Shown: positions 47,401 to 56,818, counted from the stretch's first letter. The stretch: DNA of 64,000 bases from Acanthopleura granulata (GCA_016165875.1 JABBOT010000002.1:33138997-33202996); one strand, 5' to 3'. Translations and numbers: made by a program. Notes: generated by a model from the sequence alone, not told the origin.

Positions 47401-49569
47401 TGTGCAGGAATCCATTTCAAAGGATTATCTGATTACCTTGATATAAGAAGTGAACAGATTTGTTTTTGGTCTTGACTTTTTCCAAGCAGTATGAATTCCC
47501 AAATGATTACTGAGGTTTCAGTGAATTCCGTCACGTTTATATGTGCTCTGTGAATTCTTCCATGCCATCCATGGTTAGACATGAGGTATTGAAATATGCA
47601 AATGCCTGTGGATGTGTGTGTAACATGTGTCCAATGACTGTGTATTTCTCTGACTATGCCACATTTTTATGAAGCCAGGTCGGTAGAGGGAGCACTTAAT
47701 GGTGGATTTGTCATAGATTTATTACCACAGTCTCCAGATAATCCGCCATCCAAGAGGTGGATTTAAACACATGACAAATGGAATTATAAGACTGGCTGCT
47801 TTAATGCAGGTCTGTATGATGCCATTTCTCATCCAGATTCCCATGGCTCCAACTATGTTACATGGCTTAAGGAGTGCTGATTGATTTATGGGACTTTAAT
47901 GCTGCAATGTGGTCATACCTGCTCACAATTTGTGTATGTTTCTTGAGGTATTGACTTAAAACGGTACCCCATTGCTCAAACCAGTTGATTGATTGATATT
48001 TGAAGTTGTAGTGGAGAGCAGTTCTTCCATCTGATGGTAAACAGTCTTGGTCGCTTACCTGCTGGTGGTTGAGATGAGAAAAGCATGGCATGAATGTGGT
48101 CATACTTACAAGAGTTCTCCAAATCTGGGAAGGGAATAATGTTCATAGTGACAAGACTATGCCAAAAGACCAAAAGCCTTCCATGGACAGTTTTTACCAT
48201 GATTTTTGACACTCACAACCCTTTGCCATGCAGGGGGGGGGGGGGCGCATTTTGTCATGAAAGCATTGTTGTTGTTGTCACCCATCCTGTCATCACCCTC
48301 AGGAAACATGATTCTGTTTCCTTCAACGATCTCTGGTTCAGAATGGGTTCCTGTGATTCCATTAACTGATAGATCTGTGACAGGAGTACAATTAATTTGG
48401 GACGCTGTAACATGGTGGAGTATGAACTATTGATTGTGGGTTTCCTGGACCATGGAACTATCTGGCTGGCTCCAAGGCACCACAACCAGCTACACTCAGC
48501 AGTGCAAGCAAACGATAAATTTCCCATTAGTTAAGATTTATCAGTTTATGAGTGTGTCAGCCCATCAAGTTTATCCATTTATTTTCATATTTGTGCAGTA
48601 CCAGATAGCCTGTTACATTACAAACTACATCTTTTATGTAAAGAGAGGGCCATTGTGTTTATAGGGCAGCAGTGGGGTGGTCTGTTGGTGAGTGAACATA
48701 TGGTCATGATACGTTGGTCAGATCTGAAATTATTTTTCTCCCTGCAGTTCTTCACCATTAAATGTCTTCAACCCATGGACAGGCAGCCCAAGACATTATT
48801 TTCCAACTGCATCTGAATGGGATTTAGGTTTTAGATGTGGCTAGATTCTGACAATAGGATAATATGTTGGTGTCAGAGTGGGTGACCTGCTATTAGCCCC
48901 TCATTTACCACTTGTTGTGTGAGTCATGGCTTGGTGCAGATCTAATCTTTTCCCCTCTCAGGCTCGGCTTGTCCCTCTCACCTCTGCTCAGGCCACTATT
49001 ATCCCGTATAAACCCGAAATAAACAGATATTAATTAGTGTGTTACATCATCTTTGGGGGAATTGGCCTGGTCATCAATCTTCTTCTCCTCCTTATCATCT
49101 TTGTTTAGGTTTTTGATTTTTTTAGAATTCTTAATAATGTCATCTTATTCTTCTGCTTTCAGCTCTGAACATTTTTATTAATGCATTTATGCAGCGAAAG
49201 ATATTATATAGGTGTTTCTATTCTCACTATTCTTTGAGAAACATTATTGCCTTCAGCTTATAGCTTATTGTTCTCATATGTCCTTCATTTCTTTACTTGG
49301 CCTATTTAGTACAATTATGAAAATTTGCAGGTGGGATGCAACTGACATTTAAAATTGTAAAACAGTTTGTACAGGTTGTATAAGACTGGGACATACACTT
49401 GCCATTTTGTTGATTGTTTGCTTTCCTGTCTTTGTAGTTATCTCCCCTGATTCAGGACACAGTTCTCAAAGGAACATTCAATGCCACTCTTAACAACCCA
49501 CTGGCCCCTCAGATGGATAACATGAGGAATGTTTCCACAAATAAACAAGCACTTCTTCTTGGGGTCTAA
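8331..49569 (+). CDS. STPG2: STPG2: sperm-tail PG-rich repeat containing protein 2, whole coding span (11 coding exons)
   Basis: Joining 8331-8439, 9131-9252, 9705-9839, 11113-11277, 12564-12791, 18373-18486, 20493-20655, 24106-24359, 36538-36721, 43521-43636 and 49438-49569 gives 1722 bases, 573 codons plus TAA, with no internal stop and GT-AG at every intron. The N-terminus MYDRAPR, the GYAPFLSMT segment, the S-I-P...YGYEENDDGS...LGPAYY segment and YKGVHFG match my memory of vertebrate STPG2. The protein carries 12 PGPxxY-like (STPG/SHIPPO) repeats, about one per exon, at roughly residues 21, 65, 100, 170, 210, 256, 303, 346, 383, 433, 492 and 525. There is no signal peptide, membrane segment or catalytic domain. 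Vertebrate STPG2 is about 460 residues, so this form is longer. Family members are linked to sperm tails and cilia; the precise role is not known. RFX and forkhead sites sit upstream. Confidence 0.93.
8440..9130 (+). other. STPG2 intron 1
   Basis: Phase-1 intron of 691 bp. It contains a T12 run followed by about 10 G (8743-8767) and an (ATTC)n microsatellite at 9051-9069. Nothing else was noted. Confidence 0.8.
9131..9252 (+). CDS. STPG2: STPG2 coding exon 2 (residues 37-77)
   Basis: Acceptor TCTTTTTTAG, donor AAG|GTACCG, phase 0. It encodes DGYAPFLSMTGRGSF...AAPGPGHYDPK, a conserved N-terminal block followed by the second PG repeat. GYAPFLS is one of the strongest matches to vertebrate STPG2. 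Confidence 0.92.
9426..9477. repeat. Short hairpin (MITE-like) with near-perfect 16-bp arms
   Basis: ATCAAGGGAAGTAATA (9426-9441) and TATTATCTCCCTTGAT (9462-9477) pair over 15-16 bases, with one G:U-type or mismatched position, around a 20-nt loop. GGGAGATAAT/ATTATCTCCC termini are, as I recall, common on small interspersed repeats in molluscs. It lies in STPG2 intron 2. Confidence 0.55.
9705..9839 (+). CDS. STPG2: STPG2 coding exon 3 (residues 78-122)
   Basis: Acceptor CCATTGCAG, donor TCT|GTGAGT, both phase 0, exactly 45 codons. It encodes a KRFESAF segment followed by DAPGPGSYNV, the third PG repeat, then a Ser/Asn/Gln-rich linker. Confidence 0.92.
9962..10310 (+). mobile_element. tRNA-headed SINE, second family, near full length
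   Basis: The head has TGGCTAGAACAC and a clear B box AGGTTCAAACCC (about 10010-10021). The body ends in GGTGGTTTATGCCGGATGCTCC, CTTTACCCATAATGCTGACTACC, then a tail GGAGTATGCCGTTAGGCAGCAGTCAAAT. The tail resembles the first family's 3' end (GAGTA..GGCGTAAAACACCAATCAAAT), while the head differs, as in SINE families that share a LINE-derived tail. It sits in STPG2 intron 3, same strand. Boundaries are approximate. Confidence 0.65.
11113..11277 (+). CDS. STPG2: STPG2 coding exon 4 (residues 123-177)
   Basis: Acceptor TTGTGTGCAG, donor GTA|GTAAGG, phase 0, 55 codons. Alternative use of the GT three bases earlier would drop one Val. It encodes APSIPAPRQAYGYEENDDGS...SLGPAYYCPK. The YGY-acidic-DDGS block and the degenerate LGPAYY repeat are diagnostic of STPG2 rather than other STPG proteins. 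Confidence 0.92.
11278..12563 (+). other. STPG2 intron 4
   Basis: 1286-bp phase-0 intron, AT-rich. It carries a (TA)8 microsatellite at about 12186-12201 and T runs at 11455-11480. No exon or SINE was recognised. Confidence 0.8.
12564..12791 (+). CDS. STPG2: STPG2 coding exon 5 (residues 178-253)
   Basis: Acceptor TTTGCTTTCAG, donor AAG|GTATGA, 76 codons, phase 0 at both ends. It encodes YKGVHFGQMTSRR, the fifth PG repeat RPGPGPGQYDPF, then a charged segment ending PKDEEKK. Confidence 0.92.
12792..18372 (+). other. STPG2 intron 5, with non-coding islands of balanced composition
   Basis: 5581-bp intron. Several blocks look less degenerate than ordinary intron: about 13010-13210, 13620-14090, 15560-16000 and 17150-17440. 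They are GC-balanced and contain homeodomain-type cores, for example two CAATTAAA ten bases apart at 15758-15775 and GTAATTA at several places. They have no consistent reading frame. They may be enhancers. Elsewhere there is a T17-18 run near 16566, a C run near 14164 and nothing else. Confidence 0.4.
18373..18486 (+). CDS. STPG2: STPG2 coding exon 6 (residues 254-291)
   Basis: Acceptor TGTTTTCCAG, donor AAG|GTAAGA, 38 codons, phase 0. It encodes GVPGPGRYEIKGQFEK, the sixth PG repeat, then a linker ending HPPFMTQSK. Confidence 0.92.
18487..20492 (+). other. STPG2 intron 6
   Basis: 2006-bp intron. It contains a strongly C-rich, low-complexity stretch at about 19255-19322, a truncated inverted SINE at 19.5 kb, and a C run of about 16 at 19966-19981. 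The open frames overlapping the C-rich stretch are compositional artefacts. Confidence 0.75.
19481..19667 (-). mobile_element. 5'-truncated molluscan-type SINE, inverted
   Basis: On the plus strand it runs tail first: TATTTATTGATTTCATTGGTG, GCCAGCATTATGGTGGAAGG, GGGCAGAGCCCGAGG, CCATTCGCAGGTTGCTGG, AGCATGAGCTGGACT, then CGCATTGGTGGAAGG. The block order and much of the sequence match the full-length copy at 39198-39477, but the A-box part of the head is absent. Confidence 0.8.
20493..20655 (+). CDS. STPG2: STPG2 coding exon 7 (residues 292-345)
   Basis: Acceptor GATTTTCAG, donor CCAG|GTGAGG, phase 1. It encodes a PTPAPGSYNDPRHAF repeat and LKRSPFGQTSVRFEEK. It ends TP-G, with Gly346 of the next PG repeat split by the intron. 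The donor-like sequence CCAGGTGAG recurs in a tandem array just downstream. Confidence 0.92.
20690..20920. repeat. 35-37-bp minisatellite, about 7 copies, splice-donor-like units
   Basis: GAGAATGTTCATGA-type cores occur at 20698, 20735, 20770, 20805, about 20840, 20869 and 20904. The commonest unit is GTGCCCAGGTGAGAATG plus TTCATGAGTAGTAACAAA. At least four units carry CCAGGTGAG or CAAGGTGA, close to a consensus 5' splice site. The array begins about 40 bases after the exon 7 donor. Confidence 0.8.
20921..24105 (+). other. STPG2 intron 7, distal part
   Basis: A GC-rich block at about 21960-22200 contains a CCCACGTGTGG E-box, GGCGCC and a CATTGTTCT SOX-like site. It extends with lower GC to about 22680 and may be regulatory. 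The rest is AT-rich with T runs at 22410 and 23890. No exon was seen. Confidence 0.4.
24106..24359 (+). CDS. STPG2: STPG2 coding exon 8 (residues 346-430)
   Basis: Acceptor TTGTTATAG, donor AAG|GTAACA; it enters in phase 1 and leaves in phase 0. It completes the split repeat PG-PGTYNI, then SMRKAYIESTRRGVFGTTSVR, and a second repeat QPGPAEYQVKEKP. The end is Ser-rich (SSMFASTSSRISE). It is the largest coding exon. Confidence 0.92.
24360..24620 (+). other. STPG2 intron 8, proximal part
   Basis: The exon 8 frame runs on for about 43 codons past the donor before a stop near 24489, which is ordinary read-through. Nothing else was seen before the tandem repeat. Confidence 0.6.
24625..25085. repeat. 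~100-bp tandem repeat, 4-5 copies
   Basis: The marker GCTGTTGACT/GCTATTGACT/GACTATTGACT falls at about 24632, 24721, 24817, 24917 and 25018, spacings of 89, 96, 100 and 101 bp. Units contain GTTGACCATTCAGTAGC, GGGCACAAGATTGTTTCCCTGG and ATGAGTCTGTTACAAACGTAG. The two inner units are nearly identical; the outer ones are decayed. Confidence 0.88.
25086..36537 (+). other. STPG2 intron 8, distal part (about 11.5 kb)
   Basis: A long stretch without recognised exons. Blocks at about 26600-27060 and 29230-29640 are GC-richer and free of obvious repeats, and could be regulatory. A perfect 14-bp palindrome TGTTACATGTAACA lies at 31737-31750. Short frames on either strand here show no protein similarity that I recognise. 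Confidence 0.4.
36538..36721 (+). CDS. STPG2: STPG2 coding exon 9 (residues 431-491)
   Basis: Acceptor TCATTCCAG, donor CCAG|GTAAAG, exit phase 1. It encodes EIPPPGSYDVGPSFEKSQ, a basic linker, GSFMSSSSRFAPPRDIP, and ends DTDFP with Gly492 of the next repeat split. Confidence 0.92.
36722..43520 (+). other. STPG2 intron 9
   Basis: 6.8-kb phase-1 intron. It contains a full-length SINE at 39.2 kb, a T run at 38429-38444, and a weak A-box-like TGTCTGAGTGGTTAAG near 41489 with no B box. Blocks at 37750-38220 are GC-richer without a supported frame. Confidence 0.6.
39198..39477 (-). mobile_element. Full-length molluscan-type tRNA-derived SINE with target-site duplication
   Basis: On the minus strand it begins GGCCTCCGTGGCTCAGTCGG (A box), then GTTAGCAC, GCAATGACCC, a B-box region GTGAGATCAAGTCC, the GCTGGCTTCCTCTC-like core, GGTCGTCGGTTTCCCCC and GGGCTCTGCCC. 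It ends ACACCAATCAAATACATAAATC. AGTGACAACT (39188-39197) and AGTGAGAACT (39478-39487) flank it, 9 of 10 identical, consistent with a target-site duplication from LINE-driven insertion. It is the best reference copy in the window. Confidence 0.88.
43521..43636 (+). CDS. STPG2: STPG2 coding exon 10 (residues 492-530)
   Basis: Acceptor CTTATTCAAG, donor GAG|GTGAGT, enters phase 1 and exits phase 0. It completes the split PG-PGTYEAL repeat, then TTRDKRFKQV and a final repeat NPGPGAYE. The frame continues about 150 codons into the intron without a stop, but that extension lacks PG repeats. Confidence 0.92.
43637..49437 (+). other. STPG2 intron 10
   Basis: 5.8-kb phase-0 intron. It contains a (GT)n tract followed by T14 at about 46903-46935, a G run of about 13 at 48233-48245, and a few weak reversed B-box-like sequences near 45.75-45.95 kb not firm enough to call SINEs. 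No further exon was recognised. Confidence 0.6.
49438..49569 (+). CDS. STPG2: STPG2 last coding exon (residues 531-573)
   Basis: Acceptor GTCTTTGTAG, phase 0, TAA at 49567-49569. It encodes LSPLIQDTVLKGTFNATLNNP and a polar tail ending LLLGV. KGTFN.TL.NP is typical of the C-terminal end of STPG-type proteins, where it follows the last PG repeat. Confidence 0.9.
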   Translation, partial: LSPLIQDTVLKGTFNATLNNPLAPQMDNMRNVSTNKQALLLGV

Positions 49570-49911
49570 GGTGACCTTGTTTGCAGTGACGGAGATGGTT
49601 GATTGACCAACAAGAATAATAATAATTCATGAATGGGTGAATCAAGACCTGCTGAACGAAACCAACTGCAACATCAGATAATTTCAGCTTTTGTCAAATT
49701 GAGGGAATATTGGGATATGATGTTTGCCTAGAACGAAATTCGTTTGTAAATAATGCTTGATAGTTGTAATAAGAAAGGTTTCATGCAAATGAAAGGCAAG
49801 TTATATTCTTTATTTTGTTTAAGATTTTGGATTTTTGTTTCTTGACAAATGACAGTATTATGGCCTCCTGTTAAACCTGATTTTTACCATAAGCATTATT
49901 CAGTGATATGA

Positions 49912-49917
49912 AATAAA
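49912..49917 (+). terminator. Candidate STPG2 polyadenylation signal (proximal)
   Basis: Canonical AATAAA, 343 bases after the stop codon. Confidence 0.5.
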
Positions 49918-50255
49918 ATCCATTTCTGCAAAAACTGTGATAAACAATACAATCATGTTGACAATTATTAGTGTGATGGGTTTCTATGCATGTAGAAGTA
50001 AACTGATACACATGTATAGTTGTATACATTTGTGGTTTGATATTTGACCCTATGATTTTATATATTGAAGGTCTAATGTTTTGACTGCTGATTATGTGAT
50101 TGCTCATGTGTTTTTATGCTCACTATAATGTGGAATCTCTTACAACTGAGTGATTTTCAAATCTAGTTATTGTTAAAGAGAATCATTACTTACAACTTAC
50201 TTTTTTTAGACATTTCAGAGTCACCAAAAAACAATGGTATTAGTGTACATCTATG

Positions 50256-50261
50256 AATAAA
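50256..50261 (+). terminator. Candidate STPG2 polyadenylation signal (distal)
   Basis: Second AATAAA, 687 bases after the stop, followed by TTGTTACTTT. Confidence 0.4.
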
Positions 50262-50275
50262 TTGTTACTTTATAA

Positions 50276-53138
50276 AACCAGGGGTTGCTTTGGAATTTTC
50301 TTGATTTTCTGTCAGAATTACCAATATGGATTCTTCTGTTCTGTTATGCATTAACAGACGCTAAGAGCGTCCATAGTCGTAAATTTTTCTCCTCGTTTGG
50401 GGTGTTGTATGTTTAGACTGAAATTTTGGGTATATTGAAGTATATCAGTGAAATACATATTTCAGGAAATTAATTTCAACCGAACTTTTAAGTGAATTTA
50501 ATCTCTCACTGCAAACGAGTCCGCGCTGGTGAATGAGAGTTGCTGATATACATGTAACTCCAGCACACAAACTTAAAAGCATCATGTTGGCCGGTCTAAA
50601 CGTCTTGTAATAAAGATAAAGAATAATCGCGTTTTTGACATCAGACTATAAGGTGCTGATCAGCTGACCTATACTATACAGAACACAGCTACACTATATC
50701 ACTAATATTTTTGTGCCTGATGGAATTGCACTCTTGAGTGTGAGCTCATAAGCCTGCTTTATTGGGTGGCTCTCGTTCTGATTGTACCGTAAATGGCCTA
50801 ACGGTTGACTGGCAGACGGCAGCACTCATCCCATCAGACGTATAGGGAATGATTACATCTAATGCTAATAGATTTACATTAGGCACCTATGTATATTTGC
50901 AATCAGGCATTCACTGTAGGGATGGCTATACGTATTATCCCGACGAATAACCCTCTTGGGCATATCAGACGGACACGTTGCTCGCCATCCGGCCCAATCA
51001 AACACGCCTCCAGATTGTCTTGGAAGATACGAGCCAACTCTGGCATGGCTTTGACCATGGGTGTACTCGTACAACCAGTTTCGGGCGTAATATCCGATGG
51101 AGATTAGAAATATGTCTCGCTTTCTCCTATCTGCCTGGCCTGGAGCTGATACTGTCGGCCATTATACCTGAAAATGGATATAATTATAGATGGTGACAAC
51201 AAATGGCCACTTGTGCTATCTGTTGTATACAGGAATCTATTGAACATTCATTGTTAATGCCAGGTAGACGAACCGCTTGGTTCCTGTAACAGAGCATGAC
51301 TTTTGTTAGAGCAATTACATTTGTCTCTATATAGGTGCAGGAAGTTCTTCACGATCCCTGCGGTGTTAGCATTTGCGACTTATAAATTCTTAATTCTAGT
51401 TTGGCGAGAAAGATAATGTGTTAAAACGGTTAAGCGAAGACACTTTGCTTCGTGTGGCTGATAATGTGCAACCGGCCATAATTTGTCTGGCAAAGCAGTA
51501 TAATATTGTTTCTTCAGAGTTTTCTTTTTCATGTTCTATCTCGTCGAACAAACCAACTAAAAGCCATTGTGCAGTATTCTGCAACTGATTCAACGACTTA
51601 CATAAAAAAAACTTCTTTTTGCCGATGCGAGTGACTGCATGCACAGCTTACCAGACATTGCGTATCCTTTAATCCTGTTATTATATTCCAAGCAATCTCC
51701 CAATGACTCTTGTTTTTATATTTTATTCATGGGAATACTTTTTCCTGTGGAAAGATAACACGCATACCGCTGGAAGCAATGCGGCTCTTTTCCGAGAGAT
51801 TTAGTACTGAGTTGATCTTCATCATATTATATATACAGTAGCTATACATTTATGGGTTGATGTTGGTCGCCGTTTAGACATGTTTATCCTATCCAGGTTT
51901 TTTCCAGAGCTGGGAAATGCGAATTGCAATCTGATAGTTATCGAATGTCGTAAAACACAAAATATTATAAAATGTACTGTAATTTCCACCATGTATAACC
52001 AAAGAAATGTTTCACCAGATATGTTTAACCAAAGACATTTGTGTGGAATAGTCTGTTTGTTAAGCCGTGTACATGTATAGCCCGTGGTAGCAGAGGCTAT
52101 GTTGACAATGAAAGCTTGGCTAATTCTGATATAATTGATACCATCTTCTGCCATAATGTTTCTTGGCTGTGGCCGTGTGAAGTTCGTGACTGAGCGATAT
52201 GGGAAGTTCTCAAACGGTCGAAGTGCGAAAGAGGAAGCGAGGAATGTTTGCTGCCTAGACTGGCGTATTGTTAGCAGTATCGTGTGACTGGTTAGGAAGG
52301 AACGCCAAGATTGTCTCGATGTTGAAAGTACTGTTATTTCTCGTTCTCCCATACAACTGATAATACGAGGCTGTGTCTCGAGTTATTTGACATGGTTTCC
52401 ATCACGCTATAAAGATATCAAAAAAGAAAACGCTGCGCAGCTTTCTTCAGCAAGGTTGCCCGGTTTGAGATAACTCTTTGAAGCTGAAATTTCGTGTTCT
52501 TGGGTGTTCCTTTTGATTTCTCGAGGAGCTTTGGTCGCCCCGCTTGATGTAGTGTGCAGTATGCCGGCGAACTATCATGTACTCTATGAAAGTTGCCGAT
52601 AAACATATGACTGCATGTGTTGGTCGCTGATGTGCATAGCTTGGCGCAGTGGAATTCCATGATGGGTTTATATGTCTGTAATGACAACCTTGTGCGCTTT
52701 TGTGGGCAATGACACCCTGTGAATGCATACCCAAGAATATGTCAGAGGAATTAATGTTTTGCCTTATAATGCTATGGAGGGCCCTCACCCCCTCCCCCTC
52801 CCCCAGTATAGCTTTGATTATAGCCACTGCCACATAGCCACAAAGGTTCAGTTTTTAAAATTTCAAGGTTTCAAATTTTCAACAAAAGGTTGAATTTTCC
52901 AAGCTTTGTACTACTGCTAGACATTCTCATACCGGCATCTCCCCATCATTCTTTACCAAATCTAGTTCGTTCATCTCTTCAAAGACGCAAGCAAGTGTAG
53001 TGTACCAGTATATACCTACTCGTAAAATTCACATTTCCACTTTTCGAAGACCGACCGAGGCTTACATGAAAACTTCATGGTGGGCCTGAGATAATTTATA
53101 TATGTTTCATAGATTCAGTTGTTGCAGTCATCAGACCT
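50276..53138. other. Intergenic DNA, no gene recognised
   Basis: Contains a small perfect stem GACGCT-AAG-AGCGTC at 50357-50371. The longest minus-strand frame (51822-52352, 176 codons) has no recognisable domain and is AT-rich like its surroundings. I do not call a gene. Confidence 0.5.
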
Positions 53139-53217
53139 AAATTTCATTCAGTATCGTTTCACATAAATTTCATTCCGTATTGTTTCACATAGATTTCATT
53201 CTGTATTGTTTTACTAA
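53139..53217. repeat. 26-bp tandem repeat, 3 copies
   Basis: ATTTCATTC.GTAT.GTTTCACATA repeats with starts at 53141, 53167 and 53193. The third copy is less exact. Confidence 0.85.
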
Positions 53218-55870
53218 GTTTAATAACGTGTTGTATCATTAAAGGTGCATGCATGTTGACCGTTATTTTTGTCTTTAAACATTTCTGAAATCATCTTGCT
53301 TCCATAACCATGAGGAATGATGTTCGAATCTATGTAAGCTGTGTTGATTGTACGATGCAAATGCCTGGATGAAACAAATTTAGCACACTTTTATTACACC
53401 TGAACTATCCTGTTTTGTTTTACATATTCGACGTTCTGCTATAGATTGCAGCCTTTCCTGTGTGTCCAAATATGTATGGAGTATGAGTGAGCTATGGGGA
53501 TATTTTCAGTTAATGAATAGCTCGGGAGAAATGGGCTAAGCATGTATAGAGTGTCACATTGATAGTATTGGAGCTGTATTCTTTTAAATTAACACTTATT
53601 TTATACATGTATCAGTTCTACAAGGGAAACCTTAATCACTCATTTAGTGCCACAAAATACAGTTGCTTACATAAATACATTATAAAATGCAGGTTTTATT
53701 TCGTTAGAATTATTGTTTCTTGCAGGCAACAGGCAGCTGCATGTTTAAGGCGTTCACGTTGCTACAGAAAATAGTTTGCCTTTGGTCATAGACAGAGAAC
53801 AATTGAGACAAGATATATTCATAAGTGTGGGAGATGCCAAGGTATCTTTACCGAACCATCTGCGCTGCATCACATGGAAATGACAAACTTGTTGAGAGAA
53901 ACGATCTGTTAATTTTTTTTATGTAAAGGAAATCTTGTTGCAAACATTTAAATTTCTTGAAGCTGAAGACTCGGAAAATTTCTTCGCGCAAAAGATAAAA
54001 TCCGAATTATACAGGATGTAAAGAAAATAAATGTCAGAACGGTTTAAAGTATTTGCGTTCATGAGGCCTGCTTTTAATTTATTTAATCTGCTGTGATGTA
54101 ATCAAGGCTTCTTTGACCGACCGCGTTTGCTTTGGCGGTTCTTATTCCCGGGCTCCCGTTGCATCCGTCCTGTATCCCTGTTATGTCCGATGATTTTCTG
54201 ACCACGTGGCATTGGTAATCAAGCCGGCAAACAGAAGCAGTCTCCCTCTCCACTTTACTCCGGTATGTATGATAAACTTTAATCTGAGTAAGGATTTAAG
54301 AACAACTGTTACATAACGCACCGCTGCAAGGAATAAACTGCCTTCCGAGCATGGCCATGTGAGCAGGGAATTAAACCCTCTTGTCCAGACAATAAAACGT
54401 GCCACAATAGCTTTGATGTCTGTGGTCAGTCTTATCTGTCCATCGATGGCTGGGCAGTCGGCTGACCAACGGTCACTTCTTGAGGCCTGCGACTAAACTA
54501 CTTGTACCACAAGAGCAAATTCAGTACTGCTGAGTTCACAGCTTGAAAGTGCCACAGAAAAATGTGAGTTAGCCTGCCAATGACATCTATTATTGTAAGT
54601 CAAAGAATGCCACGCAGTAATTCAGTCTGTGTTGGTATTTCCCCACCAAAGAGCTCGGCAGGGCGTCTTTCACTTGTAAATACCATGTTGTGTTGTCAAT
54701 AAATGGAAATGTCTGAGTTCTCAGCAGATTCCAAATCCGTCTATTACAAGGATGAGACTGTGCTGAATACTAACAACTGGCCATCGAAACACACCTTCAC
54801 GCTGTAACATATGTTGAAGCCTGTACTATTTGCTGCTCGCTGCAACCTTCTGTATCCTCTCTAAGCATATTTGGTAACTTAACATGATCTGGTTTATTTT
54901 GTTCATGCAGTGGTTTTATTTCACCGCTTAACAAAATTTACTCACATTTATTAGGATTATACCCCCACCCCCACCCCGCCTAAAAAGAGACAAAAAAATA
55001 CACTACGACAAATCTGTTCTATTTTCATGTGTATCTTAAGACCCAAATTATGTGGAGTGTAAGATGGATCATTTATTTGTGTCCCCGTCTTTAAAACCTT
55101 CAGATGAAATATTAATGTGATGAAATGATCAGTTACACATCAGAACCATTTTACGTCTAAAGAAAGAGAAAATCGACAAGCAAAAGCCTCTATGCATGTC
55201 ATTTCAAGCCGTTCATAAATGTTCGCACTTTCGAACAAATTACCCAGGTTAGATATATACATGCGTACATAATCGTATGTAGAATTATTCGTTCCTTTTC
55301 AATAGACTTGGCTTTTGATGTAATGCCATGTGGGCCAGTGTTCTGAAGACAAAAGACTGCACAACCTGGAGAACGGCATGTTTGTCACCGCTTCCCCTTA
55401 GAACGGTCATTCCTTCCCGGCGTCACCTGCCAGCGTCCCCCGTATCTTCACTCCGCTGGCAGAAAAGCTTCACTGGATTTCACTCTAATCCAACAACAAA
55501 CAGCCAGAATTACGACCTTCCAGAGCAAACAAAGAGACAGTGGAATTAGGCCAGTGTCGATGGAAGACAAAGATCTGATGGGCATCCTTTTTGCCCGTAG
55601 AGGTCAGCTTCAAGTGCTCGGAGATTCACAAACAACTAACTCGAGACAGCGGTGGATACACAGCGGCCGACTGCGCGAATACAGGGCCTAAACCTGTCCA
55701 CTGTATCGACGAATAGACCTGCATTCGCGCACCTGTACTGAATCAAAGAGAATTCCGTGTCCGTTCCTTTGTGCCTATCTTCCACAAACCATATGGACTT
55801 GATTCGCTGAGCAATGTGGAAAACCTCCTGATAATTTTTCAGGCAGTAGATATGTACATATACACAATAC
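53218..55870. other. Intergenic DNA with GC-richer islands
   Basis: Blocks at about 54100-54700 and 55320-55660 are GC-richer and unrepetitive. The latter includes a CTCTAATCC OTX/bicoid-like site at about 55483. No supported exon. A C-rich run lies near 54961-54979. Confidence 0.4.
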
Positions 55871-55996
55871 ACAAAGCCAGCCATTGTCTTGTACCCTGTA
55901 GACCTCGTGCGCGTTGCTATCGCCATCAGGTACAAAGCCAGCCATTGTCTTATACCCTGTAGATCTCGTGCGTGTTTTGCTATCGCCATCAGGTAC
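55871..55996. repeat. Tandem duplication, about 61 bp, 2 copies
   Basis: ACAAAGCCAGCCATTGTCTT starts at 55871 and again at 55932. Both copies run through CCCTGTAGA.CTCGTGCG.GTT and TATCGCCATCAGGT. They differ by a few substitutions and two inserted T, so the duplication is fairly recent. Confidence 0.9.
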
Positions 55997-56533
55997 AAGA
56001 AATTAGGCTGGCCACAACCTTTCCCGAGCTAAATCCTTCTGACTCGTACCCCTCTTGTTTGCTGTTTACCCCTCTATCGATTAAATTTGTATTAGTGCTA
56101 AGCCTTTGATTGAGTCGACCGCTAAAATACCTGACATTCATCTCCTCTGCCTGGCAACAATGAACATTTATACGGCCAAACAGGGGGCGGTCGTACAGGG
56201 ATATAGCAGAAATATAAACACAGCTTTAAACAAGAGACAAGTGACTGATATAGAATATAGTAAACATATGGCAGACATGAAAGTCATGACATATATAAAA
56301 AATATGATAGATATGAAAAGTTACACACAACAATGTCCCCCTCGTTGCCTCCATAATCTAACGCGTCACTCTCGCTATATGGATTGCTGTTTAGCCTTGA
56401 ACCACTAAGATCGCGTGTACGAGTCCAGTTCGCGTGTGTTGGGCTGAGGCCTTATGTCAAGGCGGTTTTGAGTTCCCTGTTGAAGTGTGGTGGTTTCGTC
56501 TTCGCTTTACTTGCTTTCTGCGGTCATTAACTT

Positions 56534-56818
56534 TGACTGCCGTTGTGTGTAAATGACCGCCATTGTATCTATATATGTCGCATTGTATGTAAATGGCCAT
56601 CGTATGTACGTGACCTCCGATGTGTATAGTGACCGCCGTTGTAAGTACATGACCTCCGTTGTATGTAGTGACCGCCGTTACATGTAGTGACTACCGTTGT
56701 ATGCACGTGATCGCCGTTGTAAGTACATGACCGCCGTTGTAAGTACATGACCGCCGTTGTATGTACGCGACCGCCGTTGTAGGTAGTCACCGCCGTTGTA
56801 TATAGTGGCCGCCCTTTC
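56534..56818. repeat. 18-20-bp minisatellite, about 15 units (GACCGCCGTTG core)
   Basis: The core GACCGCCGTTG, or one-base variants, recurs about 15 times with spacers such as TATGTAGT or TAAGTACAT, so unit length alternates between about 18 and 20 bases. Outer units are most diverged. A minus-strand open frame over it is a by-product of the repeat. Confidence 0.9.

Larger units (their letters stand above)
49570..50275 (+). other. STPG2: STPG2 3' untranslated region
   Basis: AT-rich sequence follows the stop codon, with AATAAA at 49912-49917 and again at 50256-50261. Which signal is used cannot be told; both are followed by T/GT-rich DNA. Confidence 0.5.

Noticed and set aside
51822..52352. 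176-codon minus-strand open frame
   Set aside because: No recognisable domain, no supporting splice or promoter signal, and composition like the surrounding intergenic DNA.
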